In this document: one piece after another, positions 36,166-45,394 of the stretch
Layout: each line of letters begins with the position of its first letter
Numbering within the stretch: position 1 is the first letter of the stretch
Translations under genes and position numbers: made by a program
Notes under the pieces: generated by a model
Seen by the model: only the letters and a program-made list of their open reading frames with translations
Told to the model about the DNA's origin: nothing
Database searches by the model: none
Origin: Bifidobacterium bombi DSM 19703
Lineage (GTDB): Bacteria; Actinomycetota; Actinomycetes; Actinomycetales; Bifidobacteriaceae
NCBI RefSeq assembly: GCF_000737845.1
Contig: NZ_ATLK01000001.1
Span: 496,001 to 560,000, forward strand
Reading direction: 5' to 3'
Length of the DNA: 64,000 nt

Positions 36166-36678
36166 ATGCGTTCGACCAGTGGAGACGGTCAGGAACGCGA
36201 CGAAGGGAACGGATTCAACGAAGAAGCAAACCGACACCGATGGGATGGCACAGTGAAGGTGGAACTCTCATATGCGCCCGTGCGATATCATTGCGTCAGC
36301 TGCTTCCCATGCAAGATGAGCCAAGGCCGTTGCGAGCAAATCGCCTTGCATTCGTGCCGCCTAGCATGTATGAGTCTCGATGTCGTGCGTGGAAGAATGC
36401 CACTGAAAAATCTAGAACGCAGGATGACGTGGCCGTGCATCAACAAGCTCGATACCATGTCCAAGTTGCTTGAAATTCAAATGACAATGGATTCCGAGCT
36501 CAGAAACAGACTCGATCGTTACCCGACGGTGCCCAAATTGATCGACATGGTGTTTAAAAGCGGCACCACTCTTGAAGCTGCTGTATGCGTGCAGCTAGGC
36601 TGGTCCACGTACTGGGTCAATCTGGTGCTGCGTTATCAGGGCAGCCGCTGGATCTGTGATTTTGCTGACTTGGGATAA
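36166..36678 (+). CDS. Rv3235-family protein with an N-terminal cysteine cluster
   Basis: About 170 residues from ATG 36166; the frame is open from TTG 36082. The C-terminal half resembles the Rv3235 family of small actinobacterial proteins of unknown function (LACMSLDVVRGRMPLKNLER written in blocks, and a final QGSRWICDFADLG). The middle holds a cysteine-rich patch, HCVSCFPCKMSQGRC followed by HSCRLAC, with a CxxCxxC core that could bind zinc or an iron-sulphur cluster. I do not know whether this patch is typical of the family. No operon partner: guaB3 ends 288 bases before and fadD begins 87 bases after, each with its own likely promoter. Function is unknown. Confidence 0.6.
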   Translation: MRSTSGDGQERDEGNGFNEEANRHRWDGTVKVELSYAPVRYHCVSCFPCKMSQGRCEQIALHSCRLACMSLDVVRGRMPLKNLERRMTWPCINKLDTMSKLLEIQMTMDSELRNRLDRYPTVPKLIDMVFKSGTTLEAAVCVQLGWSTYWVNLVLRYQGSRWICDFADLG

Positions 36679-36687
36679 GCCTGAAAA

Positions 36688-36747
36688 GTTACCGTGACAA
36701 AGCTGGTTACGGTACCGAAAGTTACGGAACGGTTTTGGCCTTACCGG
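36688..36747 (+). promoter_or_regulatory. Cluster of GTTACSG repeats upstream of fadD
   Basis: GTTACCG (36688-36694), GTTACGG (36706-36712) and GTTACGG (36721-36727) are direct repeats; TTACCGG at 36741-36747 is a fourth related site. The second overlaps a perfect palindrome CGGTACCG (36710-36717). The cluster abuts the -10 element of fadD and could be an operator for a fatty-acid-responsive or other regulator. Confidence 0.35.
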
Positions 36748-36751
36748 CCGC

Positions 36752-36757
36752 TATAGT
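36752..36757 (+). promoter_or_regulatory. -10 element of fadD (leaderless start)
   Basis: TATAGT, seven bases, then ATG 36765. There is no Shine-Dalgarno sequence, so the transcript probably begins at or one base before the start codon. Confidence 0.55.
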
Positions 36758-36764
36758 GGGTGGC

Positions 36765-38765
36765 ATGTTAAGAGAATTCAAATTAGATCCGGTCACGTTC
36801 ACGACCGATGAGGATACCATATTCTCACTGCTCAAACATCGCCAGGAGCGGGAGCCTGATGGTGTGGTCGCGCAGTGGAAGGATGAGCGGACCCATCAAT
36901 GGCATGACGTCACCGCCTCGCAAATGCTTTCGCAGGTGCGTTCCGTGGCCAAAGGGCTTATGGGTCTCGGAGTCAGGAGCGGCGGCATGGTCCTCATCTA
37001 CGCTTCTACGTCGTATGAATGGGGGGTCACGGATTTCGCATGCGCGGCTATAGGCGCGGTGAGCGTTCCTGTATATGAAACGGATTCGATGGATCAGGCG
37101 CGCGAAATCGTCAATGCCGTCAATCCGCGTGTGGCTTTCGCAGGAGATTCGGCTCATTCGCAGATCCTTGAGCAGTTGCGCAATGAGAACGACGATTTGA
37201 ATTACGTCTTCAATTTCCAAGACGGTGGGTTGGAAGCCATCTGCCAGTTCGGTGCGGCAATCGAGGACTCCGAGCTTGAACGGGCGATTGCCAAGGTCAA
37301 GGCCGATGATGTGGCGACAATCGTATACACCTCCGGTTCGACCGGAACGCCGAAGGGTGCGATGCTTTCGCACAGGAATTTCGTCTCCACGGTGTTCATC
37401 GGTTGGGATGTGCTCAAAGGCATGCTGGGTGACCCGAGCCGACTTCTGCTTTTCCTCCCCTTGGCGCATTGTTTTGCCCGCTACATCCAATATGCAGCCA
37501 TCGGAGCGCAGGGTGTGGTCGGATATGTGTCTGACACCAAGAAACTGCTCTCGGATCTACGTAGCTTCAAACCGACATACCTCCTTGGAGTCCCACGTGT
37601 CTTCGAAAAGGTATACAACGCCGCTTCACAAAAGGCCGGTTCAGGATTGAAAGGTTATGTGTTTTCAAAGGCATTCAACCACTTCGATCAATGGTCACGC
37701 AAGGAGCAGGAAGGCAGGGGGCATACCCTGCATGAGAGACTCATGCACCAGTTCTTTATGAAGACGGTCGGTTCTTCGGTTCGTTCAGCCATGGGACCGA
37801 ACCTGCGTTATCTCGCTTGCGGGGGCGCCCCACTGAACGTCGATCTGGCTCATTTCTTCAACGGCATAGACGGCATAACGCTCATCCAGGGTTATGGACT
37901 GACGGAAACCGCGGCGCCGTGCGTCGTGAACTTCCTCAACTTCAACAGGGTAGGCGCCGTTGGGCGGCCCGGACCTGGGATCGGCGTCAAGCTCGCTGAT
38001 GACGACGAGCTGCTGATCAACGGTGAGGACGTATTCCTTGGTTACTACAAGCAACCGGAACTTACGGCCGAAGTCCTGGATTCCGATGGCTGGCTGAAGA
38101 CTGGTGATATAGCGAAAATCGACGATGATGGCTTCGTCTACATCACCGGCAGAAAAAAGGACATCATCATCACAGCAGGTGGCAAGAACATCAGCCCCGC
38201 GCCCATGGAGGACACCATAGAGACATGCCCCATCGTTTCCCATGCGGTCGTTCTGGGTGATGGGAAGCCCTTTGTTTCGGCCCTGATAGAGCTGGACGAG
38301 TCCATGACGCGCACATGGCTTTCCGATCATGGAATGCAGGAGCAGATGCCTATGGACGAGATCATCACAAACGAGGCGGTCCGTTCATATATCCAACAAT
38401 TCATCGACAAGGCGAACGGCAAAGTGTCGCGGGCGGAGTCCGTCCGAAAGTTCGTCATTGTTCGGGACGAATTCACTCAGGATGCCGGAACCCTAACCCC
38501 GAGTATGAAGGTGATTCGTCCGGGGGTGTTGAAGAAGTACGACGACATCATCGAGAAGCAGATCTACACCCCACGCTTCCAAGGCAAGACCTCTCCCTCG
38601 GCCGCCGTGGAATTCATAGACAAAACGGCGGAAGGTGTGCGACAGGCGGGTAATTCGGTTTCGCCGATAATGCGCAAGGCCATGGGACAGGCTAAGCAGA
38701 GCATCGGTGAACATCGCAAACAGGATGACGAAGAAAACACGGGAGCCGATGAACCGCAAGAATGA
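36765..38765 (+). CDS. fadD: Long-chain fatty acid--CoA ligase (AMP-forming)
   Basis: A 666-residue acyl-CoA synthetase of the ANL superfamily, which activates fatty acids with ATP and CoA. The P-loop TIVYTSGSTGTPKGAMLSHRN (positions about 195-215) is intact; the second motif YGLTETAAPCV, the adenylate-binding GWLKTGDIAKID and the C-terminal core lysine region GRKKDIIITAGGKNISP follow. A charged tail of about 40 residues ends the protein. In anaerobic bifidobacteria-like organisms, which lack beta-oxidation, the product probably feeds phospholipid synthesis. The start is fixed by the TATAGT-N7-ATG arrangement; a TTG at 36735 in frame is less likely. A strong terminator follows. Confidence 0.93.
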   Translation: MLREFKLDPVTFTTDEDTIFSLLKHRQEREPDGVVAQWKDERTHQWHDVTASQMLSQVRSVAKGLMGLGVRSGGMVLIYASTSYEWGVTDFACAAIGAVSVPVYETDSMDQAREIVNAVNPRVAFAGDSAHSQILEQLRNENDDLNYVFNFQDGGLEAICQFGAAIEDSELERAIAKVKADDVATIVYTSGSTGTPKGAMLSHRNFVSTVFIGWDVLKGMLGDPSRLLLFLPLAHCFARYIQYAAIGAQGVVGYVSDTKKLLSDLRSFKPTYLLGVPRVFEKVYNAASQKAGSGLKGYVFSKAFNHFDQWSRKEQEGRGHTLHERLMHQFFMKTVGSSVRSAMGPNLRYLACGGAPLNVDLAHFFNGIDGITLIQGYGLTETAAPCVVNFLNFNRVGAVGRPGPGIGVKLADDDELLINGEDVFLGYYKQPELTAEVLDSDGWLKTGDIAKIDDDGFVYITGRKKDIIITAGGKNISPAPMEDTIETCPIVSHAVVLGDGKPFVSALIELDESMTRTWLSDHGMQEQMPMDEIITNEAVRSYIQQFIDKANGKVSRAESVRKFVIVRDEFTQDAGTLTPSMKVIRPGVLKKYDDIIEKQIYTPRFQGKTSPSAAVEFIDKTAEGVRQAGNSVSPIMRKAMGQAKQSIGEHRKQDDEENTGADEPQE

Positions 38766-38809
38766 GGTCGATAGGCTGGCGGTATCTGAAGTGTTTTCGT
38801 AGCGCCACG

Positions 38810-38857
38810 CGGTCCTCTTTGCGCCTTTATCGACGGAGGTGAGAGAGGACCGTTTTT
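38810..38857 (+). terminator. Rho-independent terminator of fadD
   Basis: Arms CGGTCCTCT (38810-38818) and AGAGGACCG (38844-38852) are perfect over 9 bases, with inner pairing, followed by TTTTT at 38853-38857. Confidence 0.8.
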
Positions 38858-38921
38858 GCGTCAGATTAGGCAGCAGCCTTGCGCGCTGCTGCGGCAAGAT
38901 TATGAAGAGAGGAAGAATTAA

Positions 38922-39405
38922 TTGGCATTGCGTGAAATCCGAGTCATACCAGATCCTGTGCTGCGCCACCCCCTGCGAACCGATAACGACGATCACGCCG
39001 GCGGTTCGGCGTTTGATAGCCGATTTGATGGACACCGTGGATGACCCGGGCAGGGCTGGACTTTCCGCCAACCAAATCGGCGTCGGCCTACGTGCGTTCT
39101 CCTACAACATCGAAGGGAAACTTGGATATGTCATCAACCCGGTGCTCGTAGAGAAGAGGGGGGAACAATACGGTGATGAAGGATGCCTTTCAGTACCGGA
39201 CCTCTGGTACAAGACACGGAGGGCGGATTATGCTAAGGTGCGTGGCATCGATCTGGATGGAAACACCATTGTGGTGGAAGGCAAAGGCCTCATGGGCAGA
39301 ATGCTCCAGCATGAAACCGACCACTTGGATGGGCATATCTACCTTGATCGACTGGAAAAGGATGTTCGTCGCGAAGCTATGAGGCGGCTGCGTTCCGATC
39401 ATTGA
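38922..39405 (+). pseudogene. def: Peptide deformylase gene interrupted by one extra base in a C5 run
   Basis: Peptide deformylase removes formyl groups from new N-termini. From TTG 38922 (AGAGGAAG just upstream) one frame encodes [15 protein letters not shown], the normal deformylase N-terminus. The frame then changes at a run of five C (38969-38973), and the rest is read in another frame: [41 protein letters not shown] and [11 protein letters not shown], carrying all three active-site motifs. Removing one base gives an intact protein of 160 residues, the family's length. As sequenced, only a truncated N-terminus or an aberrant start would be made. A sequencing or assembly indel is quite possible; if real, a second deformylase must be present elsewhere in the genome. 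Confidence 0.8.
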
Positions 39406-39423
39406 CGCACCACGATAACGAAC

Positions 39424-39452
39424 ACCACGAGGTACCTGAGTCGTGGTATAGT
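39424..39452 (+). promoter_or_regulatory. Inverted repeat overlapping the rpsB promoter
   Basis: ACCACGA (39424-39430) and TCGTGGT (39441-39447) are perfect 7-bp arms; the second touches a -10-like TATAGT at 39447-39452. A further copy of CACCACGA lies just upstream. The site could be an operator or the terminator of def. A leader of about 170 bases follows before rpsB. Confidence 0.4.
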
Positions 39453-39629
39453 CAGAGATGTATGTGCCAACAGACTGGGATGGATTTCACGAGTCCAGAC
39501 CTGTCAACCAATTCAACCTATCGGCGCATAACATCGCGTCATGCTCGTGAAGGACTGTGTCGGTCGGCGTCTCAGGACGTTGCACTCAGAACCGCATGAC
39601 CAGGCAAGAACCGACAGAAAGGTTATACT

Positions 39630-40487
39630 ATGGCTCAAATCACCATGAGCGAAATGCTCAAAGCGGGTCTTCATTTCGGACATCAGACACGTCGCTGGAA
39701 TCCGAAAATGAAGCAGTACATTCTCACCGAACGTAACGGCATTCATATCATCAATCTGTTCAAGACGCTCGATCTGATTGATAAGGCTTATGATTTCGTC
39801 AAGACCACGGTGGCTCATAACGGCACCGTTCTTTTCGTAGGCACCAAGAAGCAGGCCCAGGAAGCGATTGCGACTCAGGCCACCCGTGTCAGCATGCCTT
39901 ATGTCTCTGAACGTTGGTTGGGTGGCATGCTTACCAACTTCCAGACAGTTTCCAAGAGGGTCTCACGTCTCAAGGAACTCGAGGAGATGGATTTCACCGA
40001 TGTGCGTGGATCGGGACTGACCAAGAAGGAACTGCTTCTGCTTGAGCGGGAAAAGGATAAGCTTGAAAAGCAGCTCGGTGGCATCCGTAACATGAACCGC
40101 ACCCCTTCGGCGCTGTTCGTTGTGGATATCAGCAAGGAAACCTTGGCCGTAGATGAGGCCCATAAGTTGGGCATCCCGGTCGTGGCCATTGTTGATACCA
40201 ACACCGATCCCGATCTCGTCGATTATCCCATTCCGGCGAACGACGATGCGATTCGTGGCATCGAGCTTTTGGTCGGGCTGATGGCTGATGCCGTCGCTGA
40301 AGGTCTGGTGGAGCGCAGCGGTAAGGCGGAGAAGACCGAGGACAAGAGCGAGCAGCCGATGGCCGCGTGGGAGAAGGATCTTCTCACCGATTCGTCCGCA
40401 GCTGCTTCCGTCGAAGAGGCCGCCAAGCAGCAGGAGGACGCTCCCGCTCAGCCTGCCGAGGCAGAGGGTGCGAAGGCACAAGCCTGA
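39630..40487 (+). CDS. rpsB: 30S ribosomal protein S2
   Basis: A 285-residue S2 protein, beginning [20 protein letters not shown]. Conserved blocks are [45 protein letters not shown] and [20 protein letters not shown]. The C-terminal 45 residues form an acidic Ala/Glu/Lys-rich tail of low complexity, common in actinobacterial S2. AAAGG precedes ATG 39630. The long leader before the gene may be used for autoregulation, as S2 represses its own operon in other bacteria. tsf follows 100 bases later. Confidence 0.97.
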   Translation: MAQITMSEMLKAGLHFGHQTRRWNPKMKQYILTERNGIHIINLFKTLDLIDKAYDFVKTTVAHNGTVLFVGTKKQAQEAIATQATRVSMPYVSERWLGGMLTNFQTVSKRVSRLKELEEMDFTDVRGSGLTKKELLLLEREKDKLEKQLGGIRNMNRTPSALFVVDISKETLAVDEAHKLGIPVVAIVDTNTDPDLVDYPIPANDDAIRGIELLVGLMADAVAEGLVERSGKAEKTEDKSEQPMAAWEKDLLTDSSAAASVEEAAKQQEDAPAQPAEAEGAKAQA

Positions 40488-40502
40488 CATCCGATACCAT
40501 CA

Positions 40503-40542
40503 CTTCGTGCCTTGCCCTTTTTTGAGAGCCCGAGGCACGAAG
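40503..40542 (+). terminator. Hairpin between rpsB and tsf
   Basis: CTTCGTGCC (40503-40511) and GGCACGAAG (40534-40542) are perfect 9-bp arms with a 22-base loop. The T-tract lies in the loop rather than after the stem, so it is more likely a partial attenuator or processing site than a full terminator. Confidence 0.5.
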
Positions 40543-40587
40543 TCTTATACGTAATTATGTATGTAATGACAAGTTCGAGGAGTCGAT

Positions 40588-41439
40588 ATGGCAGCAGTTA
40601 CTGCAGCATTGATCAAGCAGGTGCGCGACGACACCGGCGCAGGCATGATGGACGTCAAGAAGGCGCTCACCGAAGCCGATGGCGACGTGGCTCGCGCCAA
40701 GGAAATCATCAGAGCCAAGGGCATTCAGGCAGCCGGCAAGCGTGAGGGACGAAGCGCACAAGAGGGCACTATTGCGTCACGTGTGGTTGACACGGTCAAC
40801 GGTCAGGTGGGTTACGCCGTCGAGCTTAATTCCGAGACCGACTTCGTTGCGAAGACACCCAAGTTCGTAGCATTCGCGGATCAGGTCCTTGACGAAGCCA
40901 TAGCCGCGGAAGCATCCACTGCCGATGAGGTGCTTGCGGCGAAGTCCGGCGACAGCACCGTCAAGGAAAGCGTCGAAGAAGCGGCGGCGTTGTTCGGTGA
41001 ACATGTCAAGGTCGGCCAGGTAGCGAAGATTCAGGGTGATAAGGTCGAGATCTACGCACATAAGAAGTCCGCAGAGATGCCGCCGAGCATTGTGGCGATC
41101 ATCGCCACGGACGAGGCCGGGGCAAAAGTGGCTCATGAGGCAGCCCTTCAGGTTTCCGCAATGGGAGCCAAATGGCTTTCCCGCGAAGACGTTCCGGCGG
41201 ATGTGGTCGAGTCCGAGCGTCGTGTGGCCACGGAGAAGTCGCAGGCCGAAGGCAAGCCGGAAACAATCATTCCGAAAATTGTGGAAGGGCGCATGAACTC
41301 GTTCTATAAGGAAAACGTCCTTCTTGAGCAGTCCTATGTGAAGGATGAATCGAAGTCGATCGCCGATCTGTTCGATGAGGTCGGCGGAAAACTCACGGCG
41401 TTCGCGCGTCTGGAAGTAGGCAAGGGGTCGGAAGACTGA
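40588..41439 (+). CDS. tsf: Translation elongation factor Ts
   Basis: EF-Ts recharges EF-Tu with GTP. 283 residues. It opens with the UBA-like domain containing LIKQVRDDTGAGMMDVKKAL and has the core signature ELNSETDFVAKT, both diagnostic. GAGGAG precedes ATG 40588. The gene follows rpsB as in nearly all bacteria and is closed by a strong terminator at 41468, so rpsB-tsf are separated from pyrH. Confidence 0.97.
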   Translation: MAAVTAALIKQVRDDTGAGMMDVKKALTEADGDVARAKEIIRAKGIQAAGKREGRSAQEGTIASRVVDTVNGQVGYAVELNSETDFVAKTPKFVAFADQVLDEAIAAEASTADEVLAAKSGDSTVKESVEEAAALFGEHVKVGQVAKIQGDKVEIYAHKKSAEMPPSIVAIIATDEAGAKVAHEAALQVSAMGAKWLSREDVPADVVESERRVATEKSQAEGKPETIIPKIVEGRMNSFYKENVLLEQSYVKDESKSIADLFDEVGGKLTAFARLEVGKGSED

Positions 41440-41467
41440 TCCAAGATTTGGATATTCTCATCGAAGT

Positions 41468-41514
41468 CAGGAAACCGCGGTTTCACCACAAGGTGTTCCG
41501 CGGTTTCCTGTTTT
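41468..41514 (+). terminator. Rho-independent terminator of tsf
   Basis: Thirteen-base perfect arms CAGGAAACCGCGG (41468-41480) and CCGCGGTTTCCTG (41498-41510), followed by TTTT. Confidence 0.9.
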
Positions 41515-41604
41515 CGAAGCGGAAAACCTTATCAACGTATGTTGTGTCGCTGAGAAACGGTATCCTTGATACGCAGTATGCCGGAATTTGACGAAAGGCG
41601 CCTG

Positions 41605-42357
41605 ATGGTTGAAGATGGTTCGGAGAACAGACACAGAAGAGTATTGCTCAAGCTTTCAGGGGAGGCCTTCGGCGGCGGTGAGGTTGGCATCGACACCTCG
41701 GTTGTGCGTCGGGTCGCCAAAGAGATACATGAGGCCGTGCAACAGGGGGTTCAGGTGGCCATAGTCGTTGGAGGCGGCAACTTCTTCCGAGGTGCCGAAC
41801 TCCAACAGGCGGGAATCGAGCGTTCCAGAGGCGATTACATGGGAATGCTCGGCACGGTGATGAACTGCCTGGCCCTGCAGGACTTTTTGGAACAGGAAGG
41901 TCAGGCAACGCGTGTGCAAACCGCCATAACCATGGGTCAGGTCGCCGAACCCTATATCCCGCTGAAGGCCATACGACACTTGGAAAAGGGTCGAGTGGTC
42001 ATATTTGGTGCCGGAGCAGGAATGCCTTATTTCTCGACCGATACCGTTTCCATTCAACGCGCTCTTGAAATACATTGCGACGCCGTGCTCATGGGCAAGA
42101 ACGGCGTGGACGGGGTATATACGGCGGATCCGCGCAGGGATGCCGATGCAAAACTCTTCACCACACTCAGCTACAAGCGTGCCCTGGTCGATAATCTGGC
42201 AGTGATGGATGCCGCCGCATTGTCAATGGCACGCGACAACGATGCGCTCATACGGGTCTTCGGGCTGGAAGGAGAAGGCAACGTCACACGGGCGCTTGTT
42301 GGCGAGGAAATCGGAACTTTGGTCTTCAATGGAGAGACCGAGCTTTCGAGCGATTGA
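41605..42357 (+). CDS. pyrH: UMP kinase
   Basis: Phosphorylates UMP to UDP. The prokaryotic-type fold is clear from [47 protein letters not shown] and [13 protein letters not shown]. From ATG 41605 the protein has 250 residues and begins near the conserved core, with AAAGG upstream. In-frame ATG 41578 would add nine residues and is preceded by TATCCT at 41561 but no Shine-Dalgarno sequence; I cannot exclude it. frr follows 102 bases later. Confidence 0.95.
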   Translation: MVEDGSENRHRRVLLKLSGEAFGGGEVGIDTSVVRRVAKEIHEAVQQGVQVAIVVGGGNFFRGAELQQAGIERSRGDYMGMLGTVMNCLALQDFLEQEGQATRVQTAITMGQVAEPYIPLKAIRHLEKGRVVIFGAGAGMPYFSTDTVSIQRALEIHCDAVLMGKNGVDGVYTADPRRDADAKLFTTLSYKRALVDNLAVMDAAALSMARDNDALIRVFGLEGEGNVTRALVGEEIGTLVFNGETELSSD

Positions 42358-42459
42358 TCGATCTGAGGCACATTCGTGTGACCTTCGTCGCACTAATGAA
42401 TATAAGACATATACGAAACAAAATATTTGCGCACGAACGCAAAGGAACAAGGAGTACTC

Positions 42460-43014
42460 ATGGCGGATGTCATCAGTCAAGCAAAAGCACAAATGGAAAA
42501 ATCGGTGGAGTCGACCAAGGAGAACTTTTCAGGCATCCGGACCGGTCGAGCAAACCCTGCACTTTTGAATGGATTGACGGTGGATTACTACGGAGTTCCC
42601 ACACCGATAAAGTCGATGGCTTCCATAGGTGTGCCTGAGCCGCGTACGTTGTCTATCACGCCGTTCGACGCCTCTCAGGCTGGCGCTGTGGAAAAGGCGG
42701 TCCGTGATTCCGACCTCGGCGTCAGTCCACGCCGAGACGGCAATGTCATCCATGTCACCATGCCTGAACTCACCGAGGATCGTCGCAAAGAATATGTCAA
42801 ACTTGCCAAGACCAAGGCGGAGGACGGGAAAGTGGCCGTACGCAACATCCGTCGCAAGGCCAAGGAGTCCATCGACAAGTCTGTCAAGGATGGTGAGTTC
42901 GGTGAAGACGAAGGTGACCGTCTACTGAAAGAACTCGATACGGTGACCAAGCAGGTGAGCGAGAACATCGACACCTTGCTTGAATCCAAGCAGAAAGAGA
43001 TCATGGAAGTCTGA
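42460..43014 (+). CDS. frr: Ribosome recycling factor
   Basis: Splits the post-termination ribosome together with EF-G. 184 residues, the standard length. Recognisable by FSGIRTGRANPALLNGLTV, YYGVPTPIKSMASIGVPE, LTEDRRKEYVKLAK and the Arg-rich AVRNIRRKAKESIDK. ATG 42460 has AAGGAG eight bases upstream, so the in-frame ATG at 42427 is rejected. cdsA follows 39 bases after the stop. Confidence 0.97.
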   Translation: MADVISQAKAQMEKSVESTKENFSGIRTGRANPALLNGLTVDYYGVPTPIKSMASIGVPEPRTLSITPFDASQAGAVEKAVRDSDLGVSPRRDGNVIHVTMPELTEDRRKEYVKLAKTKAEDGKVAVRNIRRKAKESIDKSVKDGEFGEDEGDRLLKELDTVTKQVSENIDTLLESKQKEIMEV

Positions 43015-43053
43015 GCCTTGTGCTGATATTCACGCAGAGGCAGGAGTGATTTT

Positions 43054-44085
43054 ATGCAGACAAACGATTCCGGCACTTCCCAGAGGAAAAGCGGTTCGAC
43101 AATTAGCGACATCAACCGCAAAACGGGCCGTAATATGCCGCAGGCCATTGCCACAGCGGTGGTGCTGATAGCTTTGCTTGTGGCCGTAATGCTCATTCGC
43201 ATAGATTTGTTGATGTGGGTCATCGTGGTGTTCATGCTATTGGCCCTGTGGGAGCTAAGAGTCGATTTCGCAGTGATCGACCTGCATATACCCGTGGTTG
43301 CGCTATGGTTGTGTTGCGCAGCAACTCTCATCGCGACCTTCTACGCCCCAATGCATGTTACCACCTCGTCACTGTGCATTGCCGTCTCGGTGGTCATCGT
43401 TGCTATCGCAGCAACCCATCGACATGGCATGAACGTGTTCCTATCCAGACAAGTGGCAGGGAAGGACAAGCAGGAACGGACGAAGAACGGTCAAGAATCA
43501 AGCCCGGGAGGCAACACCTGCGCACCTTGCGAATCCGACGGCAAAGGCACTGCGTCGTCATTAGTTCGCGACTCCTCGGTCATGCGCAACGTCGCTGTAT
43601 CGGTTTTTGTGGTGCTGTACATAGCGGCTTTCGCTTCATGCATCATCCTTCCATTAACGTTCGGTCGACACCCTGTCGCTCACGCAATCATGGTGATCTT
43701 CCTTCCCGCTCTCAGTGATACGGGCGGCTTGCTCGTCGGTGCGTGGCTTGGAAAGCACAAACTGTCCCCACGGATCTCGCCAAAAAAATCATACGAAGGT
43801 CTTGCCGGATCGATGGTGTTCGCAGCTGTTGGTGCTCTCGTCGTATTTCTGGTGACGTACCGCCAATACTGGTCTGATCTGTGGTGGGTGCCAATCGTGA
43901 TTGGCATGGTCGTTGGCTTCGTCGGCACTTTCGGTGATTTGTGCGCTTCCATGATCAAGCGTGACATCGGAATCAAAGACATGGGCCACCTGCTCAAAGG
44001 CCATGGCGGGGTCATGGACCGTGTGGATTCGATATTACTGTGCGCACCGTTCTTCACGCTGATTCTTTGGCTCTTGGGATTGTAA
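43054..44085 (+). CDS. cdsA: Phosphatidate cytidylyltransferase
   Basis: Makes CDP-diacylglycerol from phosphatidate and CTP, the branch point for phosphatidylglycerol and cardiolipin. A 343-residue membrane protein with about eight helices. The family signature is the C-terminal MIKRDIGIKDMGHLLKGHG followed by GVMDRVDS. A charged cytoplasmic stretch (about residues 130-175, rich in Lys, Gly, Ser) is not conserved. CAGGAG precedes ATG 43054. Its product is the substrate of the PgsA-type enzyme encoded at 52519. Confidence 0.95.
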   Translation: MQTNDSGTSQRKSGSTISDINRKTGRNMPQAIATAVVLIALLVAVMLIRIDLLMWVIVVFMLLALWELRVDFAVIDLHIPVVALWLCCAATLIATFYAPMHVTTSSLCIAVSVVIVAIAATHRHGMNVFLSRQVAGKDKQERTKNGQESSPGGNTCAPCESDGKGTASSLVRDSSVMRNVAVSVFVVLYIAAFASCIILPLTFGRHPVAHAIMVIFLPALSDTGGLLVGAWLGKHKLSPRISPKKSYEGLAGSMVFAAVGALVVFLVTYRQYWSDLWWVPIVIGMVVGFVGTFGDLCASMIKRDIGIKDMGHLLKGHGGVMDRVDSILLCAPFFTLILWLLGL

Positions 44086-44137
44086 AAACACTGACGGTAC
44101 GTCGAGCCCGTCTTGAACGATTAATGATTGGATTTTG

Positions 44138-45394
44138 ATGTCTTCTTCTGATGCTTATGCCCATTCGCAGAATCTGGGATCTGTAGGAAAAGGACGAGAT
44201 GGGGGCCTGACGAAACGACGAACCACCCAGGACCACGAACCCGAAAGCGGAATCACCCCCGGCGGTTCCGACGGTGCTTTCAGAGATGTCTTATCGAAGG
44301 ATCATGCCAGAAGAGGCAAGCCACCGCTTCATTTCGCGGATATGGATTCGCAGGAGCGTCTCGACAAGACTGAAGAAATCGGCCTGCCTAAGTACCGAGT
44401 AAGACAGTTGGCAAATCACTATTTCCAGCACCACGATGCCGATGTCTCCGGCTTTTCGGATTTTCCCGTCTCTGCGCGGGAACAAGCCCAGGAGATCTTT
44501 TTCCCGCAGCTCATCCACGAAGTAACCAGGCAGGTGGCCGACGGTGGTGCCACGGTTAAGACGCTCTGGCAGTTGTTCGACGGCGCACGGATCGAATCCG
44601 TGCTCATGCGCTATCCCAACCGAGCTACGTTATGCATTTCCAGCCAAGTAGGTTGCGGCATGGGCTGCCCCTTTTGCGCCACTGGAAAACTGGGACTCAC
44701 AAGGAACATGTCAGCAGGTGAAATCGTGGAACAGGTAAGGGTGGCGGCCGATGCTCTGGAACGCGGCGAAATCGCTGGAGGTCCCGGCAGGCTCAGCAAT
44801 GTGGTGTTCATGGGAATGGGGGAGCCCATGGGCAACTATAAGGCGGTCATGAAGGCAGTACGTGAGATTTCTTCGATGCCGCCTGAAGGCTTTGGCATTT
44901 CCGCGCGTAACATAACGGTCTCCACAGTAGGTGTGGTCCCTGGAATCAAAAAACTGACGAACGAGGGCATTCCGGTTCGTTTGGCGGTTTCCCTGCATGC
45001 GCCAAGTGACAAACTTCGAGACGAACTCGTTCCGATGAATCGTAGGTTCAATACAACGCAGGTGCTTGATGCCGCGCACGATTATTATGTTGCCAGCAAG
45101 CGTCGCGTTAGCATCGAATACGCGTTGATGCGAGGAATCAACGACCAGGCCGAACATGCGACGCTTTTGGCAAAGCGCCTGAACCATTACGGCGATGACT
45201 GGGCGCACGTCAATCCCATTCCACTTAACCCGATTGAGGGATCTCGCTGGACAGCTTCCAAGCCTGAGGACGAGCGACGTTTTCTCGATATCCTCCACAG
45301 CCACGGCATCACCGCCACCTTGCGGGACACGCGTGGTTCGGACATCGATGGGGCCTGCGGACAGCTTGCCGCCAAGAACGTCCTTCCTTCCTAA
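44138..45394 (+). CDS. rlmN: 23S rRNA (adenine(2503)-C(2))-methyltransferase
   Basis: A radical SAM enzyme that methylates A2503 of 23S rRNA and A37 of some tRNAs. The iron-sulphur motif is GCGMGCPFCATGK (CxxxCxxC); other features are NVVFMGMGEPMGNY, RNITVSTVGVVPGI, RRVSIEYALMRGIND and the C-terminal LRDTRGSDIDGACGQL, which holds the resolving Cys. The protein has about 418 residues; the first 60 are a non-conserved extension longer than in Escherichia coli RlmN (384). ATG 44138 and a TTG three bases earlier are both possible; neither has a clear ribosome-binding site. Confidence 0.95.
   Translation: MSSSDAYAHSQNLGSVGKGRDGGLTKRRTTQDHEPESGITPGGSDGAFRDVLSKDHARRGKPPLHFADMDSQERLDKTEEIGLPKYRVRQLANHYFQHHDADVSGFSDFPVSAREQAQEIFFPQLIHEVTRQVADGGATVKTLWQLFDGARIESVLMRYPNRATLCISSQVGCGMGCPFCATGKLGLTRNMSAGEIVEQVRVAADALERGEIAGGPGRLSNVVFMGMGEPMGNYKAVMKAVREISSMPPEGFGISARNITVSTVGVVPGIKKLTNEGIPVRLAVSLHAPSDKLRDELVPMNRRFNTTQVLDAAHDYYVASKRRVSIEYALMRGINDQAEHATLLAKRLNHYGDDWAHVNPIPLNPIEGSRWTASKPEDERRFLDILHSHGITATLRDTRGSDIDGACGQLAAKNVLPS

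Noticed and set aside
35892..36167. A 91-residue open frame on the minus strand between guaB3 and the Rv3235-like gene
   Set aside because: It overlaps the N-terminal part of a better supported gene, has no ribosome-binding site and no family resemblance; only the codons after 36056 could be a gene, and evidence is lacking.
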